DNA of 11,734 nt, taken from JABWBJ01 sp036507855 (GTDB lineage Bacteria; Gemmatimonadota; Gemmatimonadetes; Gemmatimonadales; Gemmatimonadaceae). This document shows, in pieces, positions 1 to 6,541 of this stretch. The stretch is from the NCBI GenBank assembly GCA_036507855.1, contig DATCIJ010000124.1, positions 1-11,734 of the forward strand, written 5' to 3'. The first letter of the stretch is position 1. Every line of letters begins with the position of its first letter. The notes under the pieces are model-generated. The model did not search any database. It was not told where the DNA came from and saw only the letters and a list, made by a program, of their open reading frames with translations. The translations under genes and the position numbers were made by a program.

Positions 1-2040
1 GAGCAGTCCCTGGTACCGTTCCCCCCAGTCGTCCTCGTAGTTGCGTTGGTCGTGATTCCCCGACTCGGCGATGCCGACCTTGAAGAACTCGGGGAAGCGA
101 AACATCGCGTCAGCGGTGATGAATCCGCCGCCGGAGTGTCCCCACATCGCAGCCTTGTCGATGTCAATCCACGGATAGCGACGCGCCAGGTCACGCATGC
201 CGGCCACCTGGTCCGGGACGGTGTTGTCGCGACCCATCGCTCCGTAGTAGGCGTCGTGGAATGACTTCGACCGGCCAGGCGTACCGCGGCCGTCGATCGT
301 CACGACGATGAACCCGAGTTCCGCCAGCGCGTGCCGGTCACCGCGCGCCGCGGAGAAGCTGCGACTCCCGGTGCTGCCGCTTTGTGGTCCCGGGTACGCG
401 TTGTTGATGATCGGATACTTCTTCGTCGAATCGAAGTTCGTGGGGCGGAACATCAATCCGTAGAGGTCGGTCTTTCCGTCAGCCGCCTTGACCGTGATGG
501 GAATCGGCGGCTTCCACCCCGCGCCGAGCAGCGGTCCGATGTCCGCCTTCTCGAGGGCCATAACGAGTTTGCCGGCCGCGTCACGGACATTCACCACCGG
601 CGGTGCATCCGGCTTCGAATACGTGTCGATCAGGTACTTCCCGTCGGGAGAGAGCTGCATGTCGTGCATGCCATCGTCAGGCGTGAGCGAGACCGCCTTC
701 GTTCCGTCGAGTCCAATCCGGTAGTAGTGACGGAAGTACGGGTCCTGGCCCGGTTCGCGGCCGTTGGCGCCATACCACAGCGTCCGCGTCTTCTCATCGA
801 CACGGGTGATGTCGGTGACCGGACCTTCGCCTCGCGTCACCCGATTCTTCAGTGTGCCGGTGGAAAGATCGTAGAGATACAGCTGGCCCCAGTCGTCGCG
901 CTGCGAGTACCAGAGCACTTCGTTGCTCCCCCAGAGAACTCGCCAACCTGTGCGTGCCTCGTAATGCGTGGGGACCTTCTCGCTGAGCACCGTACGCACG
1001 GCGCCGGTGGAGGCATCGGTCACTTTGAGCACCGCCTCCTTGTGGTCACGCGAGGTAGACACGAGCGCCAGCTGCGAGCCGTCCGGGCTCCAGGTGTAGT
1101 CGTTCATGCTGAGGTTGTCCCCCAGCGTCGCCCGGTGGAAGTCGGGCGGCATCTGCAGCGGCACAATGCGACCCGTCTCCACTTCGATGATCACGCGGTG
1201 GACCATCGCAACGATGCTGTCGCCGGGAAGCGGGTACTTCCATGAGCGCAGCGTCGGACGTCCGACGGCCGTGGTGAGCATGTGCATCTCGCCAACCTGG
1301 CGCTCGTCCTGCTGCTGCGTCGCGATCTTCCGGGAATCGGGCGACCAGAGGAGAATGGCTCGCTCACTCGACGCCCACCCGGCGTTGTCGGTCGCGTAGC
1401 CAAAGTCCTTCACACCGTCGGTCGTGAGTGCGCGCTCCCGCCCCGTGGCCACGTCGCGCACCCAGAGGTTCCAGTTGCGGATGAAGGCCGCGCTGCGCCC
1501 ATCAGGCGACACGACCACCGGTGGCCCCGCGGCGCCTCGCCCGCCGCCACCACCGGCGCGACCGCCACGCCCGCCACGCCCTGTTCCGCCGATGGCCGTC
1601 CCTGCCGCGACGCAGCCGTTGCCGGCGATGTCACAACGGAACCGGCGCTGGCCAAGATCGAACGACACGCTGTCCATTCGCGCATTGAAGTCGATCTGCT
1701 GAAATGGAAGCTGCGTCGCGTTCACGGTCGTGCTCGACGCAGTCGACAGCGCCGAAGCCAGTCGCTCGTGGGAGAACGCCGGCGCAACGCGCCTTGCTGA
1801 CGGGGAAACCAGGCGGAACTCTGTCCCCGTCGCTGTCTGCGCCCGGTACCAGAATCGACCAGCAGGCAGCCAGTTGGCAGCGACGGTCCCGCCGATCACG
1901 AGCCCGGTGAGGTTGGGACCCAGCATGTTGACCGCCTGGTCGTATTCAGCCGCGGTCACGCGACCAGACTGCGCGAACGCCGCGGAGGAAATCGTGATCG
2001 TGGCGAGGATCACGCGGCGGGCAATGACTCGAGTATTCAT
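1..2040 (-). CDS. S9 family (DPP-IV-like) serine peptidase, exported, C-terminus cut by window edge
   Basis: The frame is open from the ATG at 2040 to the left edge: 680 codons without a stop. The protein begins with a signal peptide (MNTRVIARRVILATITISSAAFAQ), with likely cleavage after the AFA near residue 23. A long region follows with repeated WSPD/LSPDGK/LWYGANG-type blade motifs, typical of the DPP-IV N-terminal beta-propeller. The alpha/beta-hydrolase domain starts near residue 540 (KYPIINNAYPGPQSG) and carries the nucleophile elbow GHSGGGF with Ser636, then GNHDQRNYEDDWGERYQGLL. The catalytic Asp and His would lie beyond the edge. S9B enzymes cleave dipeptides from peptide N-termini, here presumably in the periplasm or outside the cell. 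A glycine/arginine-rich stretch at residues about 147-172 interrupts the propeller. No strong Shine-Dalgarno precedes the ATG; the start rests on the signal peptide. Family assignment is secure, exact specificity is not. Confidence 0.93.
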   Translation of the reverse strand, partial: MNTRVIARRVILATITISSAAFAQSGRVTAAEYDQAVNMLGPNLTGLVIGGTVAANWLPAGRFWYRAQTATGTEFRLVSPSARRVAPAFSHERLASALSTASSTTVNATQLPFQQIDFNARMDSVSFDLGQRRFRCDIAGNGCVAAGTAIGGTGRGGRGGRAGGGGGRGAAGPPVVVSPDGRSAAFIRNWNLWVRDVATGRERALTTDGVKDFGYATDNAGWASSERAILLWSPDSRKIATQQQDERQVGEMHMLTTAVGRPTLRSWKYPLPGDSIVAMVHRVIIEVETGRIVPLQMPPDFHRATLGDNLSMNDYTWSPDGSQLALVSTSRDHKEAVLKVTDASTGAVRTVLSEKVPTHYEARTGWRVLWGSNEVLWYSQRDDWGQLYLYDLSTGTLKNRVTRGEGPVTDITRVDEKTRTLWYGANGREPGQDPYFRHYYRIGLDGTKAVSLTPDDGMHDMQLSPDGKYLIDTYSKPDAPPVVNVRDAAGKLVMALEKADIGPLLGAGWKPPIPITVKAADGKTDLYGLMFRPTNFDSTKKYPIINNAYPGPQSGSTGSRSFSAARGDRHALAELGFIVVTIDGRGTPGRSKSFHDAYYGAMGRDNTVPDQVAGMRDLARRYPWIDIDKAAMWGHSGGGFITADAMFRFPEFFKVGIAESGNHDQRNYEDDWGERYQGLL

Positions 2041-2215
2041 GGACGCGGTGACTGCTGGTTGTCGGTTGTTGCTCACTCGTGCTGGTACTGGTTGCATGCT
2101 GCAATCAGCACTCGGCGTTGGCCGTGACAAAGTCTCATCGGGCTGATGGCCTGACAACTCCCGCACTTGCCTGAACCGCCCTAGTTTGCCCTCAACCGAA
2201 TGAGGCAGAGACGAC
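2041..2215. promoter_or_regulatory. Divergent intergenic region with a near-palindrome at 2088-2108
   Basis: This gap separates the starts of the minus-strand peptidase and the plus-strand operon, so both promoters should lie here. No convincing -35/-10 pair could be chosen. The clearest structure is a 21-bp dyad at 2088-2108, CTGGTTGCA-TGC-TGCAATCAG, with 8 of 9 arm positions complementary. It could be an operator or a 5'-UTR hairpin. Two adjacent 7-mers, GGTTGTC and GGTTGTT at 2057-2070, recall the heptamer arrays elsewhere in the window, but two units are weak evidence. Confidence 0.35.
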
Positions 2216-2518
2216 GTGGACCTGCTCATCCTGCTGTTGTTCTACGCCGTACCCATCGCTTCCGTGGTGACCGTGGTGCGCTATGGGCCGGTGAGGACCA
2301 GGTGGTGGCGTCACGAGAATCCACTGGGATTCGGCCTCTTCGTCGGCATCATCTCGTTCCTGGCCGGATTCGTCGGACCGATGATCCTCGCTCCGGGCGC
2401 CAATCAGGGACCGCTACTCGGCATCATCTACACCGGACCGATCGGCACGCTCGCAGGACTTCTCTGGGGATTTCTTCGAGCCATGCGACGCCGCACCACT
2501 GCCGGGGAGCCGAAGTGA
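2216..2518 (+). CDS. Small three-helix membrane protein of unknown function
   Basis: This is a 100-residue protein with a GTG start; the purine-rich GAGGCAGAG lies a few bases upstream. It has three hydrophobic segments: residues about 2-21 (LLILLLFYAVPIASVV), 37-59 (GLFVGIISFLAGFVGPMILA) and 66-88 (LLGIIYTGPIGTLAGLLWGF). Basic residues between helices 1 and 2 (RTRWWR) and after helix 3 (RAMRRR) suggest an N-out, C-in topology. I do not recognise the family. It ends 2 nt before the esterase start, so the two are probably co-transcribed and translationally coupled. The operon partner is a lipoprotein hydrolase, but no functional link can be read from the sequence. Confidence 0.7.
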   Translation: MDLLILLLFYAVPIASVVTVVRYGPVRTRWWRHENPLGFGLFVGIISFLAGFVGPMILAPGANQGPLLGIIYTGPIGTLAGLLWGFLRAMRRRTTAGEPK

Positions 2519-2520
2519 TC

Positions 2521-3507
2521 ATGACACGAACCCGCCGCCTTGGCGTTGGCCGTCTCGCCGTATTCTTCGCCATGGCCCTTGCCTTGATCCCCGCTTGTTC
2601 GCCGCGCGGACGCAGGGAACAGGCTACAGGCATCGCCGCGGGCAATCACGAGTTCGCGCTTCGCCATGGCGGGCGACGCCGGACGTACCTCGTCCACGTC
2701 CCACCCGGAGCGCAGACAGCACCGTTGCCCGTGCTCCTGGCCTTTCATGGAGGCGGAGGTAACGCAACGGGCTTCCAGCAATACGCCGAACTCGACCGGG
2801 TCGCCGATCGCGAACGGTTTCTCGTGGTCTATCCGAATGGCACTGGACCGCTGCCCAACAGGTTGCTGACCTGGAACGCGGGCGACGGATGCTGCGGGTA
2901 CGCGCTCAACAACGAGGTCAACGATGTTGGCTTCACCGATTCCGTACTGGCTGATCTCGAACAACGGATACCCGTTGACCGGCGGCGCGTGTACGCCACA
3001 GGTCACTCGAACGGCGCAATCCTCGCTCACAAGCTGGCCGCCGAACGATCCGGAATCATTGCCGCCATTGCACCGGTGGCGGGCTCGCTCGATCTCCGGT
3101 CATTCGCGCCGACGCGCGCGGTGCCGGTCCTGCAGATCCACAGCGTCGACGATCCGCGCGCGCTCTATGCCGGTGGCCTCGGGCCGCCGTTTCCCGGCAC
3201 AGACAACCGCGTGCAGCACCAGCCCGTACAGGCGGGGCTCGACCGCTGGATCGTGGCCAATGGCTGCCCCACCCGCGCCGACACCGTAGCTGTCAAACTC
3301 GGGACTCCGCAGTCCGCGACGCTGCTGACATGGCGAGGCTGTCGCGGGGGCGGCGAAGTCGCGCACTGGAAACTCACGGGGTCGGGACATGGTTGGCCCG
3401 GACAGTCGCCGCCGCCAGGCGGTGAGAGCATCGCCGGACCGCAGACCAGACTTATCCGCGCCGCGGATGAAGTGTGGTCGTTTGTGTCTCGCTTCCGGCT
3501 GCCATGA
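2521..3507 (+). CDS. Lipoprotein PHB-depolymerase / feruloyl-esterase-like alpha/beta hydrolase
   Basis: The protein has 328 residues. The frame stays open upstream to 2200, but the ATG at 2521 is chosen because it gives a lipoprotein signal peptide directly: basic start (MTRTRRLG), hydrophobic core and the lipobox-like IPAC with Cys26. It also sits 2 nt after the previous stop. The LpqC/esterase-PHB (COG3509) features are the oxyanion segment LLAFHGGGG (residues 72-80), VVYPNGTG, the nucleophile elbow GHSNG with Ser153, a catalytic Asp in HSVDDP (Asp211 by position) and His290 in GSGHGWPG. Cys124-Cys125 and the Cys249/Cys274 pair could form disulfides as in secreted members. Family members hydrolyse polyhydroxyalkanoate oligomers, acetyl-xylan or feruloyl esters; the substrate here is undetermined. 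The stop overlaps the next start (ATGA). Confidence 0.9.
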   Translation: MTRTRRLGVGRLAVFFAMALALIPACSPRGRREQATGIAAGNHEFALRHGGRRRTYLVHVPPGAQTAPLPVLLAFHGGGGNATGFQQYAELDRVADRERFLVVYPNGTGPLPNRLLTWNAGDGCCGYALNNEVNDVGFTDSVLADLEQRIPVDRRRVYATGHSNGAILAHKLAAERSGIIAAIAPVAGSLDLRSFAPTRAVPVLQIHSVDDPRALYAGGLGPPFPGTDNRVQHQPVQAGLDRWIVANGCPTRADTVAVKLGTPQSATLLTWRGCRGGGEVAHWKLTGSGHGWPGQSPPPGGESIAGPQTRLIRAADEVWSFVSRFRLP

Positions 3508-4178
3508 AGGTTGTGCTCTTCGGGGCCACCGGCATGGTCGGCGCCGGCGTGCTACGCGAGTGTCTCAGGGACGATCGCGTGAGCGGGGTGCTGGCCGTTC
3601 TGCGTTCACCGTCTGGGGTTACGCACCCGAAACTCCGTGAGCTGATTCGCACGGACTTCTTTGACTTTCAGGACGTGCGTGATGCGTTTCGCGGCGCCGG
3701 GGCGTGCTTCTTCTGCCTGGGCGTGACCGCGGTTGGAAAAACAGAGGAGCAGTATCACCACCTCACCTTCGACATCACGGTGTCGGCTGCCAAGGCCCTC
3801 GCTGAAGTGAATCCCGGAATGACGTTCTGCTACGTGTCCGGGCAGGGAACCGACAGTACCCAACGCGGACGCGCGATGTGGGCGCGCGTAAAGGGGAAGA
3901 CCGAGAACGAACTCCTCCGTCTCCCCCTTCGTGCGTACATGCTCCGCCCCGGATACATCCAGCCGCTGGGCGGCATCCAGTCGAAGACCCGTGTGTATCG
4001 CGTCTTCTACCAGATCATGGCGCCGCTGTACCCGTTGCTCCGCCGCCTGACGCCAGATCTGGTCACGACCAACGAAACGGTTGGGCGGGCGATGATCGAG
4101 CTTGCCATTCGCGGCGATCCGTCGCGAGTCCTCGAAGTGAGGGACATCAATCGGATCGCCGCACAGCAGAAGTTCTGA
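3504..4178 (+). CDS. NAD(P)-binding, epimerase/HTATIP2-like Rossmann protein
   Basis: The protein has 224 residues. The ATG at 3504 overlaps the esterase TGA by 4 nt and places the Rossmann motif at the N-terminus: MKVVLFGATGMVG, with glycines at 7, 10 and 13. This is an atypical short-chain dehydrogenase fold (NmrA/epimerase group). The segment FCYVSGQG (108-115) corresponds to the strand carrying the SDR Ser. The usual YxxxK dyad appears as WARVK (Trp126, Lys130). RPGYIQPLGG (138-147) follows, as in many uncharacterised bacterial 'NAD-dependent epimerase/dehydratase' proteins. The protein is cytosolic with no signal peptide. An in-frame upstream ATG (3474) is less likely because it would lie inside the esterase and precede the natural strand 1. 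The substrate is unknown; a non-catalytic redox-sensor role is possible given the missing Tyr. Confidence 0.86.
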   Translation: MKVVLFGATGMVGAGVLRECLRDDRVSGVLAVLRSPSGVTHPKLRELIRTDFFDFQDVRDAFRGAGACFFCLGVTAVGKTEEQYHHLTFDITVSAAKALAEVNPGMTFCYVSGQGTDSTQRGRAMWARVKGKTENELLRLPLRAYMLRPGYIQPLGGIQSKTRVYRVFYQIMAPLYPLLRRLTPDLVTTNETVGRAMIELAIRGDPSRVLEVRDINRIAAQQKF

Positions 4179-4204
4179 GCTCGGACCTCGGACCTCGGAC
4201 CTCA
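4177..4204. repeat. Heptamer array, 4 units, filling the convergent gap between two stop codons
   Basis: Four consecutive 7-nt units read GAGCTCG, GACCTCG, GACCTCG and GACCTCA. The array begins inside the plus-strand TGA (4176-4178) and ends inside the minus-strand stop (4202-4204), so the whole 23-nt gap between the convergent genes is repeat. Its reverse complement resembles the array at 4896-4923 (22 of 28 positions in the best ungapped alignment), so the DinB-like gene is bracketed by two related arrays in inverted orientation. Confidence 0.85.
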
Positions 4205-4774
4205 ACTTCCCTTGCTCCACGGCGGCACGATCTGGTTCGCGCGCGCATAGGCGATGAGTTGGCCGAGATGCTCGTGCAGGTCGCCGAACACAAAGAGCGC
4301 GATCGCTGGCGAGGTTCGCTGCGTGCCGAACAGGTTCCGTGATGCGCTGAGCGTGGCCGCGTCGATCGTCTCGAGTTGTTGCTGGGCGTGGGCAAATCCC
4401 TTTTTGATGTGCTCGATGACCTGCGGCTTGTCGGACAGCGCGCGAAGCGCCGCGGCTTCCTGCTGCGTTCCAACGTTGGCGCGCTGACCGCCGAACGAGT
4501 TCGGGATGAAGTTGTAGCCTTCGAACGCGGCGAGCATCAGCACTTCGCTCACCGAGCGCACACCGGTCATCGGGCGCCAGCTGTACTTGTCCTGCGGGAA
4601 CGCTTCGGCCAGCTGCAGGAACTTGTCGCGCATTGTCTGCAGGTCGGCGATGAGCGCGGCGCGAAGCTCCTGTGCAGGAGCAGCCTGAGCAAGGGCGACG
4701 CATGGCGTCGAGCTCGAGGGAACGACAACGACAGCGGCGAGACCGAGCAGATGGCGAACATGGTTGACGGACAT
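4202..4774 (-). CDS. Exported DinB-like four-helix-bundle protein
   Basis: The protein has 190 residues. The frame extends upstream to 4960, but the ATG at 4774 is chosen because AGGAG lies 5 nt before it and a signal peptide follows (MSVNHVRHLLGLAAVVVV, cleavage probably near ALA-QA at residue 30). The upstream part of the open frame is repeat sequence. The mature part fits the DinB/DfsB family: LIADLQTMRDKFLQLAEAFP helix 1, YSWRP, VRSVSEVL, and the C-terminal GDLHEHLGQLIAYARANQ then IVPPWS, a very typical DinB ending. His167 and His169 are present, but the first family metal-binding His (before the 'xxAN' turn) is replaced by Leu81. DinB proteins are metal-binding bundles, some of them thiol-dependent transferases. 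Function here is unknown; the signal peptide puts it in the periplasm. It is the last gene of the minus-strand cluster. Confidence 0.85.
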   Translation of the reverse strand: MSVNHVRHLLGLAAVVVVPSSSTPCVALAQAAPAQELRAALIADLQTMRDKFLQLAEAFPQDKYSWRPMTGVRSVSEVLMLAAFEGYNFIPNSFGGQRANVGTQQEAAALRALSDKPQVIEHIKKGFAHAQQQLETIDAATLSASRNLFGTQRTSPAIALFVFGDLHEHLGQLIAYARANQIVPPWSKGS

Positions 4775-4779
4775 CTGGG

Positions 4780-4784
4780 CTCCT
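4780..4784 (-). promoter_or_regulatory. Ribosome binding site of the DinB-like gene
   Basis: AGGAG on the minus strand, 5 nt upstream of the ATG at 4774. It decides the start in a frame that is open for another 62 codons upstream. Confidence 0.7.
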
Positions 4785-4857
4785 GGAGGGATCGAGCCAA
4801 CGGTAACGCGAGTCGCCGCGTGCGATGCGGGACAGCGGGACGGACCGTTTGGGGCGT

Positions 4858-4890
4858 AGCGCAAAGCGCAAAGCGCAAGGCGCAAAGCGC
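4858..4890. repeat. AGCGCAA heptamer array, 4 units plus partial
   Basis: The units are AGCGCAA, AGCGCAA, AGCGCAA, GGCGCAA and a partial AGCGC, all at a 7-nt step. The array lies upstream of the DinB-like gene and before the second array at 4896. The same unit in the same orientation recurs at 8116-8136, over 3 kb away, preceded by T in both places. It is therefore a repeat family and not a single slippage event. No inverted partner was found in this gap. Confidence 0.85.
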
Positions 4891-4895
4891 TGAAA

Positions 4896-4923
4896 ACCTC
4901 GGAGCTCTGAGCTCCGAGCTCAG
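4896..4923. repeat. AGCTCNG-type heptamer array abutting the ATPase 2 stop
   Basis: The units are ACCTCGG, AGCTCTG, AGCTCCG and AGCTCAG. The array ends 2 nt before the reverse complement of the ATPase stop (4926-4928), so in transcription order it begins directly after that stop. Each inner unit contains the palindrome GAGCTC across its boundary. It is related, in inverted orientation, to the array at 4177-4204. Confidence 0.8.
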
Positions 4924-4925
4924 AG

Positions 4926-5663
4926 TCAGTTCTTCCTGTCCTCGACCACCCAGCCGTCACGGAGCGTGATCACACGATTCCCGACCGCCGCGTTCTCTTC
5001 GGAGTGCGTCACCTGAATAATGGTCGTGCCCGCCATGTTGAGTTGCCGAAACAGCTCCATGATCTCGCGTGCCTGCGACGAGTGCAGGTTGCCCGTTGGC
5101 TCGTCGGCGAGGAGCAGGGCGGGGCGGGCTATGACGGCGCGCGCGACACCGACCAGTTGCTGCTGGCCGCCCGACAACTGGCGAGGATAGAGATCCTTCT
5201 TGCCGACGATCTGGAAGCGGTCGAGCGCGTCGGCAACGATTGCGGTGCGCTGGTCCTTCGGCACGTTCCGATAGGACAGTGGCACGTCCAGGTTCTCGGC
5301 CACGGTCAGGTCGTCGAGGAGATGGTACTGCTGGAAGACGAAGCCGATGTGACGCCGGTTCAGTGAGAGTCGGGCCTTGTTGTCGAGTCGGTGGACCGGG
5401 TGACCGCGGAAGTGGTATTCGCCCGTCCACGCGCCGTCGAACATGCCGAGTATGGCCAGGAGCGTCGACTTCCCCGCGCCCGAGGGTCCCATGATGGTGA
5501 TGAACTCGCCGGGCGCCACATCGAACGTGACGCGCCTCAGGAGGAAGATGCGTCCGGCTGGGGACTCGATGACCTTCTCGAGTCCTCGCAACGAAACGAG
5601 CGGGCCGGGTTCGACCTGCTCTTGAACGTCCGCCACGGCGGCGGAAGAACGAAAAGGCCACAT
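4926..5663 (-). CDS. ABC transporter ATP-binding protein (MacB/LolD type), ATPase 2
   Basis: The protein has 245 residues. The ATG at 5663 (MWPFRSSAA) is chosen over the upstream ATG at 5762, because the extra 33 residues would be encoded by inverted-repeat DNA. The ABC motifs are Walker A GPSGAGKST (59-67, Lys65), Q-loop FVFQQYHLL (Gln111), signature LSGGQ (153-157), Walker B LLLADE (173-178) and H-loop His210 in QVTHSE. The D-loop reads GNLHSSQ with His184 where NLDS is usual, and the residue after LSGGQQQ is Leu instead of Arg. It belongs to the type of ATPase that drives MacB- or LolCE-like permeases from the cytosolic side. It follows ATPase 1 after a 150-nt gap filled by an inverted repeat. 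No good Shine-Dalgarno precedes the start, so the start is moderately certain. Confidence 0.9.
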   Translation of the reverse strand: MWPFRSSAAVADVQEQVEPGPLVSLRGLEKVIESPAGRIFLLRRVTFDVAPGEFITIMGPSGAGKSTLLAILGMFDGAWTGEYHFRGHPVHRLDNKARLSLNRRHIGFVFQQYHLLDDLTVAENLDVPLSYRNVPKDQRTAIVADALDRFQIVGKKDLYPRQLSGGQQQLVGVARAVIARPALLLADEPTGNLHSSQAREIMELFRQLNMAGTTIIQVTHSEENAAVGNRVITLRDGWVVEDRKN

Positions 5664-5676
5664 TGGGATGGAAGAT

Positions 5677-5811
5677 GTGAGATGGGAGACGTGAGATAAA
5701 CTGCTCAGAACTTGATCACGTTGATCGGTTTGGTAAACGGCCAGCTTGCCAACCAGTCTCACACGTGATCGGGATGGCAGTTTATCTCAGCTCTCCCATC
5801 TCCCATCTCAC
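5677..5811. repeat. Inverted repeat with heptamer arms between the two ATPase genes
   Basis: The left arm (5677-5703, 27 nt) and right arm (5778-5811, 34 nt) are reverse complements except for a few substitutions and one 7-nt unit: the right arm has an extra GGGAGAT-type heptamer. Both arms end in GAGATAAACTG toward the centre. The 74-nt loop holds a smaller nested inverted pair, GATCACG (5714-5720) and CGTGATC (5764-5770). The right arm begins 2 nt after the TAG of ATPase 1 in transcription order. Transcribed through, this would fold into a long hairpin between two cistrons. Confidence 0.88.
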
Positions 5812-5813
5812 GT

Positions 5814-6503
5814 CTAGTGTGTCGCTGCCGCCTCGTCCGCGACTTTGCCATCGAACAGATGGATCGACCGGTCGGCGTGGGCCGCATACCGCGGATCGTG
5901 CGTCACCATGCAGATCGTGGCGCCACCCTTGTGGAGCTCCTGAAGCAGCCCCATGACGGCCTCGCCGTTCACTGAGTCGAGGTTACCCGTCGGCTCGTCG
6001 GCCAGGAGGATTGCCGGGTCACCGGCGACGGCGCGGGCCACTGCGACACGCTGTTGCTGACCGCCGGAGAGCTGTGACGGATAGTGTTTCATGCGATGGG
6101 CCATCTGAACGCGTTCGAGGGCGTCGGCCACTCGCTTCTTCCGCTCCTGCGACGACATGCCGCGGTACGTCAGCGGCAGTTCGACGTTCTCGTAGACCGT
6201 CAGGTCGCCAATCAGGTTGAACGCCTGGAAGATGAACCCGATCTGGCGGTTACGAATCCGCGCCCGGTCGGCGGCGGAGAGCTTGGCGACGCGTTCGCCG
6301 CTCAGCATGTAGTTGCCGTCGGTCGGGGTGTCGAGGAGGCCAAGGATGGAAAGAAGCGTCGTCTTGCCGCACCCGGACGGACCAGCGATGGCGATGTACT
6401 CGCCCGGACTGATATCGAGGTGCACGTCGGCGAGCGCGTGCGTCTCGACCTCGTCCGTGTAGAAAACCTTCTTGATGCCTTCCATCCTGATAAGCGGTTC
6501 CAT
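5814..6503 (-). CDS. ABC transporter ATP-binding protein (MacB/LolD type), ATPase 1
   Basis: The protein has 229 residues, the usual length for this family. The ATG at 6503 is preceded by GGAGAGGC a few bases upstream. All catalytic motifs are canonical: Walker A GPSGCGKTT (residues 41-49), Q-loop FIFQAFNL, signature LSGGQQQRVAVARA, Walker B ILLADEPT with D-loop GNLDS, and H-loop VTHDP. The start EPLIRMEGIKKVFYTDEVETHAL matches the MacB/LolD/FtsE-type subfamily. It should energise a dimeric FtsX/MacB-fold permease that works with the periplasmic adaptor encoded just upstream in the same direction. The C-terminus (FDGKVADEAAATH) ends 2 nt before the inverted repeat at 5677-5811. No permease gene is adjacent. 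Confidence 0.93.
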   Translation of the reverse strand: MEPLIRMEGIKKVFYTDEVETHALADVHLDISPGEYIAIAGPSGCGKTTLLSILGLLDTPTDGNYMLSGERVAKLSAADRARIRNRQIGFIFQAFNLIGDLTVYENVELPLTYRGMSSQERKKRVADALERVQMAHRMKHYPSQLSGGQQQRVAVARAVAGDPAILLADEPTGNLDSVNGEAVMGLLQELHKGGATICMVTHDPRYAAHADRSIHLFDGKVADEAAATH

Positions 6504-6541
6504 CTGCCTCTCCGCGCGTTGGAGTTCGAACCAGAATTCAA

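Noticed and set aside
331..1245. Long plus-strand open frame (304 codons) opposite the S9 peptidase
   Set aside because: Its product is Arg/Val/His-rich without any recognisable motif, and the minus strand of the same DNA encodes an obvious peptidase with signal peptide and GHSGGG. It is an antisense shadow of high GC.
3606..4871. 421-codon minus-strand open frame across the epimerase and DinB-like genes
   Set aside because: It overlaps two recognisable genes in other frames and runs through repeat arrays; the product is of low complexity and Arg-rich.
4858..4923. CRISPR array
   Set aside because: The repeats are 7 nt, directly adjacent and without unique spacers, and no cas gene is present.
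5664..5762. N-terminal extension of ATPase 2 starting at the ATG at 5762
   Set aside because: The extra residues would be encoded by the inverted repeat and do not resemble an ABC ATPase N-terminus.
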